A DNA stretch of 64,000 bases, from NCBI RefSeq assembly GCF_019656335.1, contig NZ_BPLZ01000006.1, positions 124,001 to 188,000 of the forward strand. Reading direction: 5' to 3'. Under the pieces are notes generated by a model that worked only from the letters and a program-made list of their open reading frames with translations, had not been told where the DNA came from and did not search any database. The number at the start of each line of letters is the position of its first letter. Within the stretch, counting starts at the first letter, position 1. Source of the stretch: Pseudomonas sp. NCCP-436. GTDB taxonomy: Bacteria > Pseudomonadota > Gammaproteobacteria > Pseudomonadales > Pseudomonadaceae. Below, piece by piece: positions 1 through 8,617 of the stretch. The translations under genes and the position numbers were made by a program.

Positions 1-30
1 CTGCCGGAGTTCTACGACGAGGCAGCCTGA
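1..30 (+). CDS. 3' end of a truncated gene
   Basis: The window opens inside a plus-strand reading frame that ends LPEFYDEAA followed by TGA at 28-30. Only nine residues are visible, so the product cannot be identified. In some pseudomonads a malate:quinone oxidoreductase gene lies near the PA4642-type gene found next, but nothing here proves that identity. Confidence 0.35.
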   Translation: MPEFYDEAA

Positions 31-40
31 CCCGGCCACA

Positions 41-69
41 AAACAAAACGCCCCGGCTCAGCCGGGGCG
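41..69 (-). terminator. Intrinsic terminator after the PA4642-type gene
   Basis: A perfect 9-bp GC stem (CGCCCCGGC at 49-57, GCCGGGGCG at 61-69) has a 3-nt loop. The A-rich stretch at 41-48 reads as a T-rich tail on the minus strand, the orientation expected for terminating the minus-strand gene at 96-386. Confidence 0.75.
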
Positions 70-95
70 CCTGCCTACAGCCGGATTGATCCGGA

Positions 96-386
96 TCAAC
101 CCCGGACTGCGCGAATGATGTCAATATAGGGCGCGGCGTTGCGCTGATCCTCGATCAGGGCAACGAAATCGTTGCCCTTGGCATCTACCGCAGACAGGTC
201 ATAACCTGCCTCGATAAAGAAGCCGACGAAACGCTCGAAATCATCGACCCGCAGCCCACGGTAGGCCTTGATCAGCTTGTGCAGCGAGGGCGGCGTGGTC
301 TCATCGGCCGGTTCAAAAGTGAGAAACACCTTGATCGCGTCATCACTGATTTCTTCCCCGATGACCTGCTTCTTGTCTTTACGCAT
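96..386 (-). CDS. PA4642-family conserved hypothetical protein
   Basis: A 96-residue acidic protein beginning MRKDKKQVIGEEISDD. It matches my memory of the small protein family annotated after P. aeruginosa PA4642, which has no assigned function. It has no signal peptide or membrane segment and looks like a compact cytoplasmic protein. An in-frame upstream extension to 590 exists, but it would run through the 5' end of the divergent transporter gene and has no family-like sequence, so the ATG at 386 was chosen. It is divergent from the SulP gene (158-bp gap) and followed by a strong terminator. Confidence 0.75.
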   Translation of the reverse strand: MRKDKKQVIGEEISDDAIKVFLTFEPADETTPPSLHKLIKAYRGLRVDDFERFVGFFIEAGYDLSAVDAKGNDFVALIEDQRNAAPYIDIIRAVRG

Positions 387-544
387 CGCCCGCTCCAACC
401 AAATATTACAGAGGGTCGGCAGTTTAGCGCTGACACCTGCCTGGCTCAACGCGCTGCGCGCTGGTCTGCATTCGCCGACAGGCTGATACAGACGCGCTAC
501 GATCTCTCTTGCCTGTAACACCCCCTCGTCTCCCGGGAGAGTCC

Positions 545-2293
545 ATGTCCTCAAGACCGTTACCGCTGTTCGTTGCCTGGCGCCAGGCACTACGTGCCGG
601 CTATTCGTGGAAGGCTCTACGTGGCGATCTCGGTGCCGGCCTCACAGTCGGCATCATTGCCATTCCACTGGCCATGGCGCTGGCAATCGCCGTCGGAGCT
701 GCGCCACAACACGGCCTCTACACCGTACTGATTGCAGCGCCACTGATTGCTCTGTGCGGCGGCTCACGCTTCAACATTTCCGGCCCCACCGCCGCCTTCG
801 TGGTGATCCTGCTGCCGATCACCCAGCAGCACGGCCTTGGCGGTCTGCTGCTATGCACCATGATGGCGGGCGGCATCCTGATCAGCCTAGGACTCCTGCG
901 CGCCGGCCGTCTGATCGAATTCGTCCCCTACCCGGTCACTCTGGGCTTTACCGCCGGTATCGGCATCGTCATCGCTACCCTGCAGATCAAGGATCTGCTC
1001 GGTCTGGAGCTGTCCACCACGCCCGAACACTTTGTTGACAAGCTGGTACTGCTTTCCGAGGCTCTGCCTGGCGTACAGGCCGGTGACACCATGGTCGGTC
1101 TCTGTACCCTGGCCATTCTGCTGATTGCTCCACGTCGCCTACCGCGTCTGCCGGCACCGCTGCTGGCCCTAGCCATCGGCGCTGTACTGGCTCTGGGTCT
1201 GGAAAACCTGGGTCTGCCGGTGGCCACCCTCGGAGAACGCTTCAGCTACGTGCTCGATGGTCTCAAGCACCCGGGCATCCCGCCGATGCTGCCAACCCCG
1301 GCGCTGCCCTGGACTCTACCAGGCCCGAACGGCGAGCCGCTCCGTTTGTCGTTCGAACTGTTCCGCCAACTACTGGCGCCGGCTTTCGCCATCGCCATGC
1401 TCGGCGCCATCGAGTCGCTGCTCTGCGCGGTAGTGGCCGATGGCATGACCGGCAGTAAGCACGATCCGAATGCCGAGCTGGTCGGCCAGGGAATCGGCAA
1501 CCTGGTAGCCCCCTTCTTCGGCGGTATCACCGCCACCGCCGCCATCGCCCGTACCGCTGCCAACGTACGGGCCGGAGCCTTTTCCCCACTGGCGGCGATC
1601 ATTCACTCCGGCGTCGTGCTGGCCGCAGTACTGTTGCTGGCACCGCTGTTCAGCTATCTGCCGATGGCCGCACTGGCTGCATTGCTGCTGATGGTGGCCT
1701 GGAACATGAGCGAGGCCCGGCATATCGTCCATACCCTGCGCATTGCCCCACGGGGCGACGTACTGGTGCTGCTCACCTGCCTGGTACTGACAGTGCTGTT
1801 CGATATGGTGCTGGCTGTGGCCGTCGGCCTGTTGCTGGCTGCCGGCTTGTTCATCAAACGCATGAGCGAGTTGACTGACACCGCCGCGCCGAATCGCCGC
1901 CAACTCGAAATCCTGCAGGATCTGCCGGAACAAGTGATGGTCTATGTGATCCGCGGGCCTTTGTTCTTCGGCGCCGCCGAGAAGGCACTGAGCACTCTGC
2001 GACGTTTAAACCCCGAGGTACGGGTGATGATCGTCGACATCAGCGCCGTCCCTCTGCTGGACATGACCGCCATCGCCGCACTGGAGAGCCTGCTGAGCGA
2101 ATACCGTCGCCAGGGCGTAGCGCTGATCCTCTGTGGCCCCAGCGCTCAGGTGCGGCTAAAGCTGCGCCGTGCCGGCATCCATCGCAAGGCTAGCCAGCTC
2201 GCCTACGTTCACGATCTGCCGCAGGCGCGGGAGAAGGCCCTGCGCTGGCTGCGTGCCGAGGAGACAGGACAGACAGCGCCGACCTCCTCCTAG
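545..2293 (+). CDS. SulP-family anion transporter with STAS domain
   Basis: A 582-residue inner-membrane protein. Residues 25-440 hold a run of hydrophobic helices with SulP signatures, including GPTAAF at 80-85 and the glycine-rich GNLVAPFFGG near 318-327. Residues about 455-560 form a cytoplasmic STAS domain (MVYVIRGPLFFGAAEK; VDISAVPLLDMTAI). SulP proteins move sulfate, bicarbonate or dicarboxylates. Length and layout resemble E. coli DauA, a C4-dicarboxylate transporter, but the substrate cannot be read from sequence. The ATG at 545 follows GGGAGAG at good spacing; an upstream in-frame ATG at 509 lacks this. The gene converges on hpt with only a 6-nt gap and no visible terminator. Confidence 0.9.
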   Translation: MSSRPLPLFVAWRQALRAGYSWKALRGDLGAGLTVGIIAIPLAMALAIAVGAAPQHGLYTVLIAAPLIALCGGSRFNISGPTAAFVVILLPITQQHGLGGLLLCTMMAGGILISLGLLRAGRLIEFVPYPVTLGFTAGIGIVIATLQIKDLLGLELSTTPEHFVDKLVLLSEALPGVQAGDTMVGLCTLAILLIAPRRLPRLPAPLLALAIGAVLALGLENLGLPVATLGERFSYVLDGLKHPGIPPMLPTPALPWTLPGPNGEPLRLSFELFRQLLAPAFAIAMLGAIESLLCAVVADGMTGSKHDPNAELVGQGIGNLVAPFFGGITATAAIARTAANVRAGAFSPLAAIIHSGVVLAAVLLLAPLFSYLPMAALAALLLMVAWNMSEARHIVHTLRIAPRGDVLVLLTCLVLTVLFDMVLAVAVGLLLAAGLFIKRMSELTDTAAPNRRQLEILQDLPEQVMVYVIRGPLFFGAAEKALSTLRRLNPEVRVMIVDISAVPLLDMTAIAALESLLSEYRRQGVALILCGPSAQVRLKLRRAGIHRKASQLAYVHDLPQAREKALRWLRAEETGQTAPTSS

Positions 2294-2299
2294 GCTTTG

Positions 2300-2857
2300 C
2301 TACAGGCCCTTGACCGCGTAGATACCGGCAGCGTTGCGCCAGTAGCCCTTGTAGTCCATGCCGTAGCCGAAGATATAACGATCGACGCAGCGCAGGCCGA
2401 CATAATCGGCCTTCAGCTGCGGATGCGCCTTGCGCTGGTGATCCTTGTCGATCAGCACAGCCGTATGCACTGCACGGGCGCCGGCATGCCGGCAGAAGTC
2501 GATGATTGCACTCAGGGTGTGCCCTTCATCGAGAATGTCATCGATGATCAGCACGTCGCGGTCGATGAAGGATATTTCCGGCTTGGCCTTCCAGAACAGC
2601 TCACCACCACTGGTTTCGTTGCGGTAGCGGGTGGCGTGGAGGTATGACGCCTCCAGCGGAAAGTCCAGCTTCGTCAACAACTTGCCGGAAAAGATCAGGC
2701 CGCCGTTCATGACGCAAAATACCACCGGATTGCGCTCGGCCAGATCTGCGCTGATACGCCTGGCTACCTGGTCGATGGCTGCTTCGACTTCGGCTTCGGT
2801 GTATAGACAATCGGCCTCCGCCATGACTTGGCGAATGTGCTCGAGATCGGCGGGCAT
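2300..2857 (-). CDS. hpt: Hypoxanthine-guanine phosphoribosyltransferase
   Basis: A 185-residue cytoplasmic enzyme that salvages hypoxanthine and guanine to IMP and GMP using PRPP. The type I phosphoribosyltransferase PRPP loop is clear at about residues 101-115 (DVLIIDDILDEGHT). The base-recognition segment DRYIFGYGMD lies near the C-terminus. AAGAGGG sits a few bases before the ATG at 2857 and supports the start. It is divergent from upp, so purine and pyrimidine salvage genes share the 238-bp region at 2858-3095. Pseudomonas genomes often label this protein hypoxanthine-guanine phosphoribosyltransferase (PA4645 type). Confidence 0.93.
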   Translation of the reverse strand: MPADLEHIRQVMAEADCLYTEAEVEAAIDQVARRISADLAERNPVVFCVMNGGLIFSGKLLTKLDFPLEASYLHATRYRNETSGGELFWKAKPEISFIDRDVLIIDDILDEGHTLSAIIDFCRHAGARAVHTAVLIDKDHQRKAHPQLKADYVGLRCVDRYIFGYGMDYKGYWRNAAGIYAVKGL

Positions 2858-3095
2858 GATGATTTCCCTCTTGTTGGGAGCGGTGTCTGGGAGGATCGGC
2901 CACTAAAAAGCTGATCATCTCGTCAGGTAAAAGCCGGCAAAGGTACAGTTCCGCATCGAACTTGCCAAGCGTTGGCGAAACCGTCTTGTCAGACCGATTC
3001 ATCCGCAGTGATGACCGATTAGTCACTCACCACTTGCCGCCGGCAATGCTTTACTCTAACGCGATTTTTACCAGACCCGTTGGAGACCCCAGCCT

Positions 3096-3734
3096 ATGCC
3101 CGTCCGCGAGATCCGCCACCCGCTGATCCGTCATAAGATCGGCCTGATGCGCCGTGCCGACATCAGCACCAAGAACTTCCGTGAACTGGCCCAGGAAGTG
3201 GGCGCACTGCTGACCTACGAAGCAACCCAGGATCTACCGCTGGAGAACTACCAGCTCGATGGCTGGGCCGGTCCGGTGCAGGTGGAGAAGATCGCCGGCA
3301 AGAAGATCACCGTGGTGCCGATCCTGCGCGCCGGCATCGGCATGCTCGACGGCGTGCTCAGCCTGATCCCCAGCGCAAAGGTCAGCGCCGTGGGCATCGC
3401 CCGTAACGAGGAGACCCTGCAGGCTCACACCTATCTGGAAAAGCTGGCCCCGGAAATCGATGAGCGCCTGGCCCTGATCGTCGATCCGATGCTAGCCACC
3501 GGCGGCTCCATGGTCGCCACCATCGACCTGCTGAAGAAGGCCGGCTGCAAGGAAATTCGCGCCATGGTCCTGGTCGCCGCTCCAGAAGGCATCAAAAAGG
3601 TCGCGGACGCCCACCCGGACGTGCTCATCTACACCGCCTCGGTCGACCAGTGCCTCAACGAGCACGGCTATATCATCCCCGGGCTCGGTGATGCCGGCGA
3701 CAAGATATTCGGAACCAAGCAGAAGGACGCCTGA
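3096..3734 (+). CDS. upp: Uracil phosphoribosyltransferase
   Basis: A 212-residue enzyme that converts uracil and PRPP to UMP. The PRPP-binding signature [10 protein letters not shown] is at residues 130-139. The C-terminal uracil-binding segment containing [12 protein letters not shown] is intact, and the length is typical of the family. GGAG lies upstream of the ATG at 3096. uraA begins 2 nt after its stop codon, so the two form a tight uracil-salvage operon: uptake by UraA, trapping by Upp. Confidence 0.97.
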   Translation: MPVREIRHPLIRHKIGLMRRADISTKNFRELAQEVGALLTYEATQDLPLENYQLDGWAGPVQVEKIAGKKITVVPILRAGIGMLDGVLSLIPSAKVSAVGIARNEETLQAHTYLEKLAPEIDERLALIVDPMLATGGSMVATIDLLKKAGCKEIRAMVLVAAPEGIKKVADAHPDVLIYTASVDQCLNEHGYIIPGLGDAGDKIFGTKQKDA

Positions 3735-3736
3735 AC

Positions 3737-5008
3737 ATGAGCCAGCAGGAATTCAACGATCCGCTTTGGCGCCAGGGACTGTCCGGCGCTCAGATGCTCT
3801 TCGTCGCCTTCGGCGCACTGGTGCTGATGCCGCTGATCACCGGTATGGATCCCAACGTGGCACTGTTCACCGCCGGTATCGGTACCCTGCTGTTTCAGCT
3901 TGCCACAGGGCGTCAGGTACCGGTGTTCCTGGCCTCCTCGTTCGCCTTTATCGCGCCGATTCTGGTAGCCAAGGAACAGTTTGGCCTACCGGCAGTGCTT
4001 GGCGGCATCATCGCCTCGGGACTGGTCTACGTACTGCTGTCGGCAGCTGTCAAAGTAAAAGGCCCAAGTTTTATCGACCGTTTGCTGCCTCCCGTGGTGA
4101 TCGCCCCGGTAATCATCTCTATCGGTCTGGCGCTGTCGCCAGTGGCGGTGAACATGGCCATGGGCAAGGCCGGCGATGGCAGCGTGCAACTGGTGCCCTA
4201 TGGTACAGCGATGATGATCTCCATGCCGGCACTGATCACCACCCTGCTGGTCGCCGTGCTCGGCCGTGGCATCTTCCGACTGGTACCCATCATCGCCGGT
4301 ATCGTCGTTGGCTGCGTACTGGCCGGTCTGCTAGGTGTGATCGACACCACCGCCATAGCCAACGCGCCCTGGCTGGCACTGCCGGCGTTCGTTGCCCCAG
4401 AGCTGCACTGGGGAGCAATCCTCTATATGGTACCGGTAGCTCTGGCGCCGGCCATTGAGCACGTCGGCGGCATCGTCGCCATCGGCGGGGTCACCGGCAA
4501 GAACTTCGTCAAAAAGCCGGGACTGCACCGCACCCTGCTGGGTGACGGACTGGCCACCTCCGCGGCTGGAATGTTCGGCGGCCCGCCCAACACCACCTAC
4601 GCGGAAGTGACCGGCGCGGTGATGCTGACCAAGAGCTACAACCCGAAGATCATGACCTGGGCAGCCCTGTTCGCCATCGCCCTGGCCTTCATCGCCAAGT
4701 TCGGTGTTGCACTGCAGAGCATTCCGGTTCCGGTAATGGGCGGCATTCTCTGTCTGCTGTTCGGCTCCATTGCCGTGGTCGGCCTGAACACGCTGATTCG
4801 CCATCAGGTGGATCTGTCCGAGGCGCGCAACCTGATTATCGTCTCGGTCACCCTGGTATTCGGTATCGGCGGCATGGTGATCGGCAGCGAAGAGTTCGCG
4901 CTCTCCGGTATTTCCCTGTGCGCCATCGTCGCCCTGCTGCTCAACCTGCTACTGCCGGGCGGGACCGGCTGGCGGAACAAGGCGCTGGAAGACTCGCAGG
5001 ACTCCTGA
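3737..5008 (+). CDS. uraA: Uracil permease (NCS2 family)
   Basis: A 423-residue NCS2 nucleobase transporter with about 14 hydrophobic helices. The two glutamates that bind uracil and couple protons in E. coli UraA fall at the same numbering here: E241 in APAIEHVGG and E290 in PNTTYAEVTG. This supports uracil rather than purine or ascorbate specificity. It starts 2 nt after upp and is probably translationally coupled to it. A strong hairpin follows at 5016-5043. Confidence 0.95.
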   Translation: MSQQEFNDPLWRQGLSGAQMLFVAFGALVLMPLITGMDPNVALFTAGIGTLLFQLATGRQVPVFLASSFAFIAPILVAKEQFGLPAVLGGIIASGLVYVLLSAAVKVKGPSFIDRLLPPVVIAPVIISIGLALSPVAVNMAMGKAGDGSVQLVPYGTAMMISMPALITTLLVAVLGRGIFRLVPIIAGIVVGCVLAGLLGVIDTTAIANAPWLALPAFVAPELHWGAILYMVPVALAPAIEHVGGIVAIGGVTGKNFVKKPGLHRTLLGDGLATSAAGMFGGPPNTTYAEVTGAVMLTKSYNPKIMTWAALFAIALAFIAKFGVALQSIPVPVMGGILCLLFGSIAVVGLNTLIRHQVDLSEARNLIIVSVTLVFGIGGMVIGSEEFALSGISLCAIVALLLNLLLPGGTGWRNKALEDSQDS

Positions 5009-5015
5009 GCGCCCT

Positions 5016-5043
5016 GCCGCCCCGGCTTCCCGGGGCGGCTCTT
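5016..5043 (+). terminator. Terminator between uraA and the DUF481 gene
   Basis: A perfect 10-bp stem GCCGCCCCGG / CCGGGGCGGC (5016-5025 and 5030-5039) has a CTTC loop and is followed by TCTTCT. It ends the upp-uraA operon. The convergent DUF481 gene stops at 5044, so the element may serve both strands, although its minus-strand tail is not T-rich. Confidence 0.7.
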
Positions 5044-6057
5044 CTACCAGCCCACGCCGAAGCCCAGGGTATAGCGGGTCTCATCGAGATCCCCCTCGGC
5101 ACCGCTAACCATATCCTTCTCTGCCTTCATATTCAGCGACGCCCAGTCGGTGACCTTGTAGCGCAGCCCCACCTCGGCATCCAGGCTGTAGTCGGCCACA
5201 TTTCCGAGCGGTCGGCCAAGTTCCCCGACACTGAACAGCTCGATACTCTTGCCGACCAGGTAGCGGTTGTAGTCCCACTTGAGGCTCAGCGCGTAGAAAC
5301 GATCCTGCCTGCCGTTGTCGTAGCGGTAGTCGCTGCGGTTTATCAGCGTTGCCACGGACAGCGCCCCCAGTTCGTCGTCCCAGAACTGGTAGCCAGGACC
5401 ACTACCAAGGGTGCGCTGACGCTCCACTTCCTCAATGCGGTCGCGCTTGTATTCGAAACGCCCCTGCCAGAACCACTGCTCGGTAATGAAGCGATCCAGC
5501 GCGTATTCCGCACTCCAATTGTCGGTACTGACCACGTCGTTTTTCAGTTCGCGGTTGTACTCTGCCGTTGCATTGTGTCGCCAGAGGCCATGACGCGCCT
5601 GAGTCTTGAGGCTAATGTCATAGTCGTCGGAGTCGCGCTCACCGCGCTTGTAGTCAACCCCCAGGTCAATGTTGCCCTTCCAGGTAAAGTCCTCCACCAG
5701 TGGCTTGGGCTTCATTATCTGCTCGATCTTCGTCAGTTCTATAGTTTGCGGTGCTTCACCATTGGCCAGGGTCACGCGGCCAGTGTCTGCGGCCAGCAGC
5801 GCGCGGGCACGTTTGCCCTCGACCGGCCCGAGCTTGACCAGCAGCTCGTGCTCACTTTGCAGCGTAGCAATCTTCTTCCAGTCCAGCGCGATGGCACCGC
5901 CATAGTCGGTTTGCAGCAGCAGCTTGCTGCCATCGAAAAAGCGAATGGTGCCGGTCAAACGGTCGCCATTGGTCAGCCAGACGGTATCGGCGTAAGAAAC
6001 GGTGCTAGCCAGCACGAGGCTCAGGCCAAACAGGGGCAAGGATAAGGAACGCGACAT
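5044..6057 (-). CDS. DUF481-family outer-membrane-type protein
   Basis: A 337-residue exported protein. A signal peptide (MSRSLSLPLFGLSLVLASTV, likely cleaved after SYA) is followed by a small domain at about residues 25-95 (TVWLTNGDRLTGTI). From about residue 115 there is an aromatic-rich, alternating pattern typical of beta-barrels (KGNIDLGVDYKRGERDSDDY) ending in GFGVGW. DUF481 (YdiY-like) proteins are of unknown function and probably sit in the outer membrane. The ATG at 6057 is preferred; a TTG at 6084 would put nine odd residues before a clean signal peptide. It is convergent with uraA and divergent from the atl-like gene. Confidence 0.85.
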   Translation of the reverse strand: MSRSLSLPLFGLSLVLASTVSYADTVWLTNGDRLTGTIRFFDGSKLLLQTDYGGAIALDWKKIATLQSEHELLVKLGPVEGKRARALLAADTGRVTLANGEAPQTIELTKIEQIMKPKPLVEDFTWKGNIDLGVDYKRGERDSDDYDISLKTQARHGLWRHNATAEYNRELKNDVVSTDNWSAEYALDRFITEQWFWQGRFEYKRDRIEEVERQRTLGSGPGYQFWDDELGALSVATLINRSDYRYDNGRQDRFYALSLKWDYNRYLVGKSIELFSVGELGRPLGNVADYSLDAEVGLRYKVTDWASLNMKAEKDMVSGAEGDLDETRYTLGFGVGW

Positions 6058-6193
6058 GGACGTGAGAGTCAGGTTGAGAGTCAATGGAAAAGCCAGGCAT
6101 TATCGAGCAGCCGGCTCAAGAACAACAGGTGACCGGCATACGCCGGCAGAGTTCCGACCTCCGGCTGTATCGCCCAGCAGGAACATCAACCTC

Positions 6194-6556
6194 ATGCCTA
6201 CCTCGGATTTTGCCTGGCCGACCTCCTCAACGGAGAGCGCAGAAGCTCGCCGCGAGGCGCTGTTTCTGGTTCTGGCGCAGGTTCCCTCGGGGCGGGTGGT
6301 CAGCTACGGCGAGCTGGCACGCATGGCCGGACTGGGACGTGCGGCACGCTGGGTCGGACGCACTCTGAGCCAGTTGCCGGAAGGCTCGCGCTTGCCCTGG
6401 CACCGGGTCATCGCCGCCGATGGCCGCCTGAGCCTGGCACCCGGTACACCTTCCGGCACCGAGCAGCGTGCTCGCCTGCGCGCCGAAGGTGTCAGTATCC
6501 TGAACGACCGCGTGGATATGCGCCGACACGGCTGGAAACCGACGGAGCAAAACTAG
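6194..6556 (+). CDS. Alkyltransferase-like protein (ATL), MGMT fold
   Basis: A 120-residue protein equivalent to the DNA-binding half of O6-alkylguanine methyltransferase. The active-site PCHR is replaced by PWHR at residues 68-71, so it cannot accept alkyl groups. This is the hallmark of ATL proteins, which bind O6-alkylguanine and hand the lesion to nucleotide excision repair. The helix-turn-helix region with the arginine finger (VPSGRVVSYGELARMAG) is intact. The ATG at 6194 starts the conserved domain; an upstream in-frame extension to 6002 overlaps the divergent DUF481 gene and is unlikely. Confidence 0.9.
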   Translation: MPTSDFAWPTSSTESAEARREALFLVLAQVPSGRVVSYGELARMAGLGRAARWVGRTLSQLPEGSRLPWHRVIAADGRLSLAPGTPSGTEQRARLRAEGVSILNDRVDMRRHGWKPTEQN

Positions 6557-6677
6557 AGACTGTGCCATTTCAGCTTGCGAGAAGATGCACTGCCTGCCTT
6601 GCTGCAGAACGTGCCAAGAACATCTTACAACCGGCATTACGCACCTGACCGGGCATCATCTGACGCAGCGACACGGC

Positions 6678-6707
6678 TTGCACTGCAGCGGCAACAGCCC
6701 CTAGAGT
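6678..6707 (+). promoter_or_regulatory. Candidate sigma-70 promoter for ampG
   Basis: TTGCAC (6678-6683) and TAGAGT (6702-6707) are 18 bp apart, 36 bp upstream of the ampG ATG. This is found by eye only. No AmpR-type regulatory gene is adjacent. Confidence 0.35.
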
Positions 6708-6743
6708 GCGGGCTTCGAACCACCCCGTCCCAGATTCGAGCCA

Positions 6744-8555
6744 ATGCCACGCACATCCTGGCGAGAAGCCCTCGCTGCCTATGCCAGTCCCGCGACACTG
6801 GCGCTGCTCCTGCTCGGTTTTGCCGCCGGCCTGCCCTACATGCTGGTCTTCTCAACCCTCTCGGTGTGGCTGCGCGAGGCCGGCGTAGCCCGGGAAACCA
6901 TCGGTTTCGCCAGTCTGATCGGCCTCGCCTACGCCTTCAAGTGGGTCTGGGCGCCAATGCTCGACCAATGGCGGCTGCCGCTGCTGGGCAAGCTCGGCCG
7001 GCGCCGATCCTGGCTGGTACTATCGCAGTGCCTGATTGCCGCGGGGCTGCTGGGGATGGCCCATTTCGACCCGCAGACCCACCTCAGCACTCTGATTGCC
7101 CTGGCCGTGCTGGTGGCCTTCGCCTCGGCCACCCAGGACATCGCTGTGGACGCCTATCGCCTGGAGATCGCCGAAGACAGCCGCCAGGCCGCACTGGCTG
7201 CAGCCTATATGGCCGGCTACCGGGTTGCAGCGTTGCTGGCCACCGCTGGCGCGTTATACCTGGCCGAAGGCTTTGGCTCAACCGTAGACAGTTACCAGTT
7301 CAGCGCCTGGACCGGCACCTACCTGGTGTTCGCCCTGCTTATGCTGCCGGGACTGATCACCACCCTGTGGATGCGCGAGCCCATCGTTCCGGCACCGATT
7401 CGCAGCACTCCTCCCAGACATGGCTTTTTGCACCAGACACTGGCTCTGCTGGCGGTCTTCACTCTGGTGGTGTCGCTGCCGACCATGTTCATCCAGTTCT
7501 ATCGGAGCGACCTGATGCTGATGCTGCAGGGGCACCTCACCCCGCAGGCACTGTTGTATGAGGATCGCGCCTTCCTACGTGCCATGCTCTACACCACACT
7601 GGCCTGCATCTCGGTGTCGGGGCTGGCCTGGGGTGGACTGGCGCCGGTACTGAAAACCGCCACCGAGCGTTACGGTTTCTTCCACCAGTTGTTGTCGGTG
7701 CTGTTGCTGATCATCCTGCTGATCTCGCTGCCGGCAATGTTCACCCAGTATTACGATAGCGATCTGCACCTGGTCTGGCACGGTCAGCTCAGCCTGACGG
7801 AACTGCTCTACGAAGATCGCGCCTTCCTGCGCGCCCTGCTCTACACCATTCTCGCTGGGCTTTCCATTTCCAGCCTGTTCTGGGGCGGCATGGCGCCAGT
7901 GCTAACCCCCATCAACGATTTCATCCTGCGTTATCGCTGGCAGGCCCTGCTGCTACTGGCACTGATCGCCACCTATCGATTGTCAGATACGGTCATGGGC
8001 GTCATGGCCAACGTCTTCTATATAGACCAGGGTTTCAGCAAGGATCAGATCGCCAGTGTGAGCAAGCTGTTCGGCCTAGTCATGACCCTGCTCGGGGCCG
8101 GCGTGGGCGGCCTTCTGATCGTGCGCTTCGGCATCATGCCGATCCTGCTGGTCGGTGCCGCCGCCTCGGCGCTGACCAACCTGCTGTTCATGCTGCTGGT
8201 GAGTATGGGCGCCCATCTGCCGATGCTGATACTGACCATCTCCGCCGACAACTTCAGTGCCGGCCTGGCCACCTCAGCCTTCGTTGCCTACCTGTCGAGC
8301 CTCACCAACCTGAAGTTCTCCGCCACTCAGTACGCCCTGCTCAGCTCCATCATGCTGCTGCTGCCCAGACTGATTGGCGGCTACTCCGGGGTGCTGGTGG
8401 AAAAACTCGGCTACGCACAGTTCTTCCTCGTCACCGCGCTGATGGGTATCCCGACACTGATTCTGATCCTGATGCAGTGGCGCCGCGACCGCCAGCAAGG
8501 GCCTGGCGAACCGCTAGCGACAGACGCCAAAGACTCCGACACGGTCAGAACCTGA
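6744..8555 (+). CDS. ampG: AmpG-type muropeptide permease (MFS) with internal duplication
   Basis: A 603-residue inner-membrane protein of the AmpG branch of the major facilitator superfamily, which imports GlcNAc-anhydroMurNAc peptides for peptidoglycan recycling and so controls AmpC beta-lactamase induction where that circuit exists. Diagnostic AmpG segments are LLLGFAAGLPYMLVFSTLS (22-40), ASATQDIAVDAYR (127-139), TYRLSDTVMGVM (410-421) and TSAFVAYLSSL (510-520). It is about 110 residues longer than the E. coli protein. The extra length lies between the two MFS halves, where residues 227-303 and 311-387 are two copies of one 77-residue two-helix unit. Pseudomonas AmpG proteins are known to be longer than enterobacterial ones. 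Confidence 0.92.
   Translation: MPRTSWREALAAYASPATLALLLLGFAAGLPYMLVFSTLSVWLREAGVARETIGFASLIGLAYAFKWVWAPMLDQWRLPLLGKLGRRRSWLVLSQCLIAAGLLGMAHFDPQTHLSTLIALAVLVAFASATQDIAVDAYRLEIAEDSRQAALAAAYMAGYRVAALLATAGALYLAEGFGSTVDSYQFSAWTGTYLVFALLMLPGLITTLWMREPIVPAPIRSTPPRHGFLHQTLALLAVFTLVVSLPTMFIQFYRSDLMLMLQGHLTPQALLYEDRAFLRAMLYTTLACISVSGLAWGGLAPVLKTATERYGFFHQLLSVLLLIILLISLPAMFTQYYDSDLHLVWHGQLSLTELLYEDRAFLRALLYTILAGLSISSLFWGGMAPVLTPINDFILRYRWQALLLLALIATYRLSDTVMGVMANVFYIDQGFSKDQIASVSKLFGLVMTLLGAGVGGLLIVRFGIMPILLVGAAASALTNLLFMLLVSMGAHLPMLILTISADNFSAGLATSAFVAYLSSLTNLKFSATQYALLSSIMLLLPRLIGGYSGVLVEKLGYAQFFLVTALMGIPTLILILMQWRRDRQQGPGEPLATDAKDSDTVRT
7422..7904 (+). repeat. Tandem 77-residue repeat inside ampG
   Basis: Copy 1 is 7422-7652 and copy 2 is 7674-7904, with a period of 252 bp (84 codons). 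By hand alignment the two protein copies are equal in length, gap-free and identical at about 46 of 77 positions. The core LLYEDRAFLRA is identical, and both end in WGG-x-APVL. Each copy carries two hydrophobic stretches. The DNA has diverged mostly at third codon positions, so the duplication is old and under purifying selection. Confidence 0.85.
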
Positions 8556-8592
8556 AAAAAACCGCGATACCTGACGGCAGTCGCGGTTTTTC
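8556..8592. terminator. Bidirectional terminator between ampG and yajQ
   Basis: An 11-bp stem AAAAACCGCGA / TCGCGGTTTTT (8557-8567 and 8581-8591) lies directly after the ampG stop codon, with a 13-nt loop. A-rich on one side and T-rich on the other, it can end transcription from both ampG and the convergent yajQ gene. Confidence 0.8.
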
Positions 8593-8617
8593 TGTCGCCT
8601 TCGGCCCCGCAGGCAGA

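Noticed and set aside
3034..3062. Promoter TTGCCG-N17-TAACGC before upp
   Set aside because: The -10 is poor and several overlapping alternatives exist, so I did not list it.
6058..6084. TTG start adding nine residues to the DUF481 protein
   Set aside because: It would displace a clean signal peptide; the ATG at 6057 fits better.
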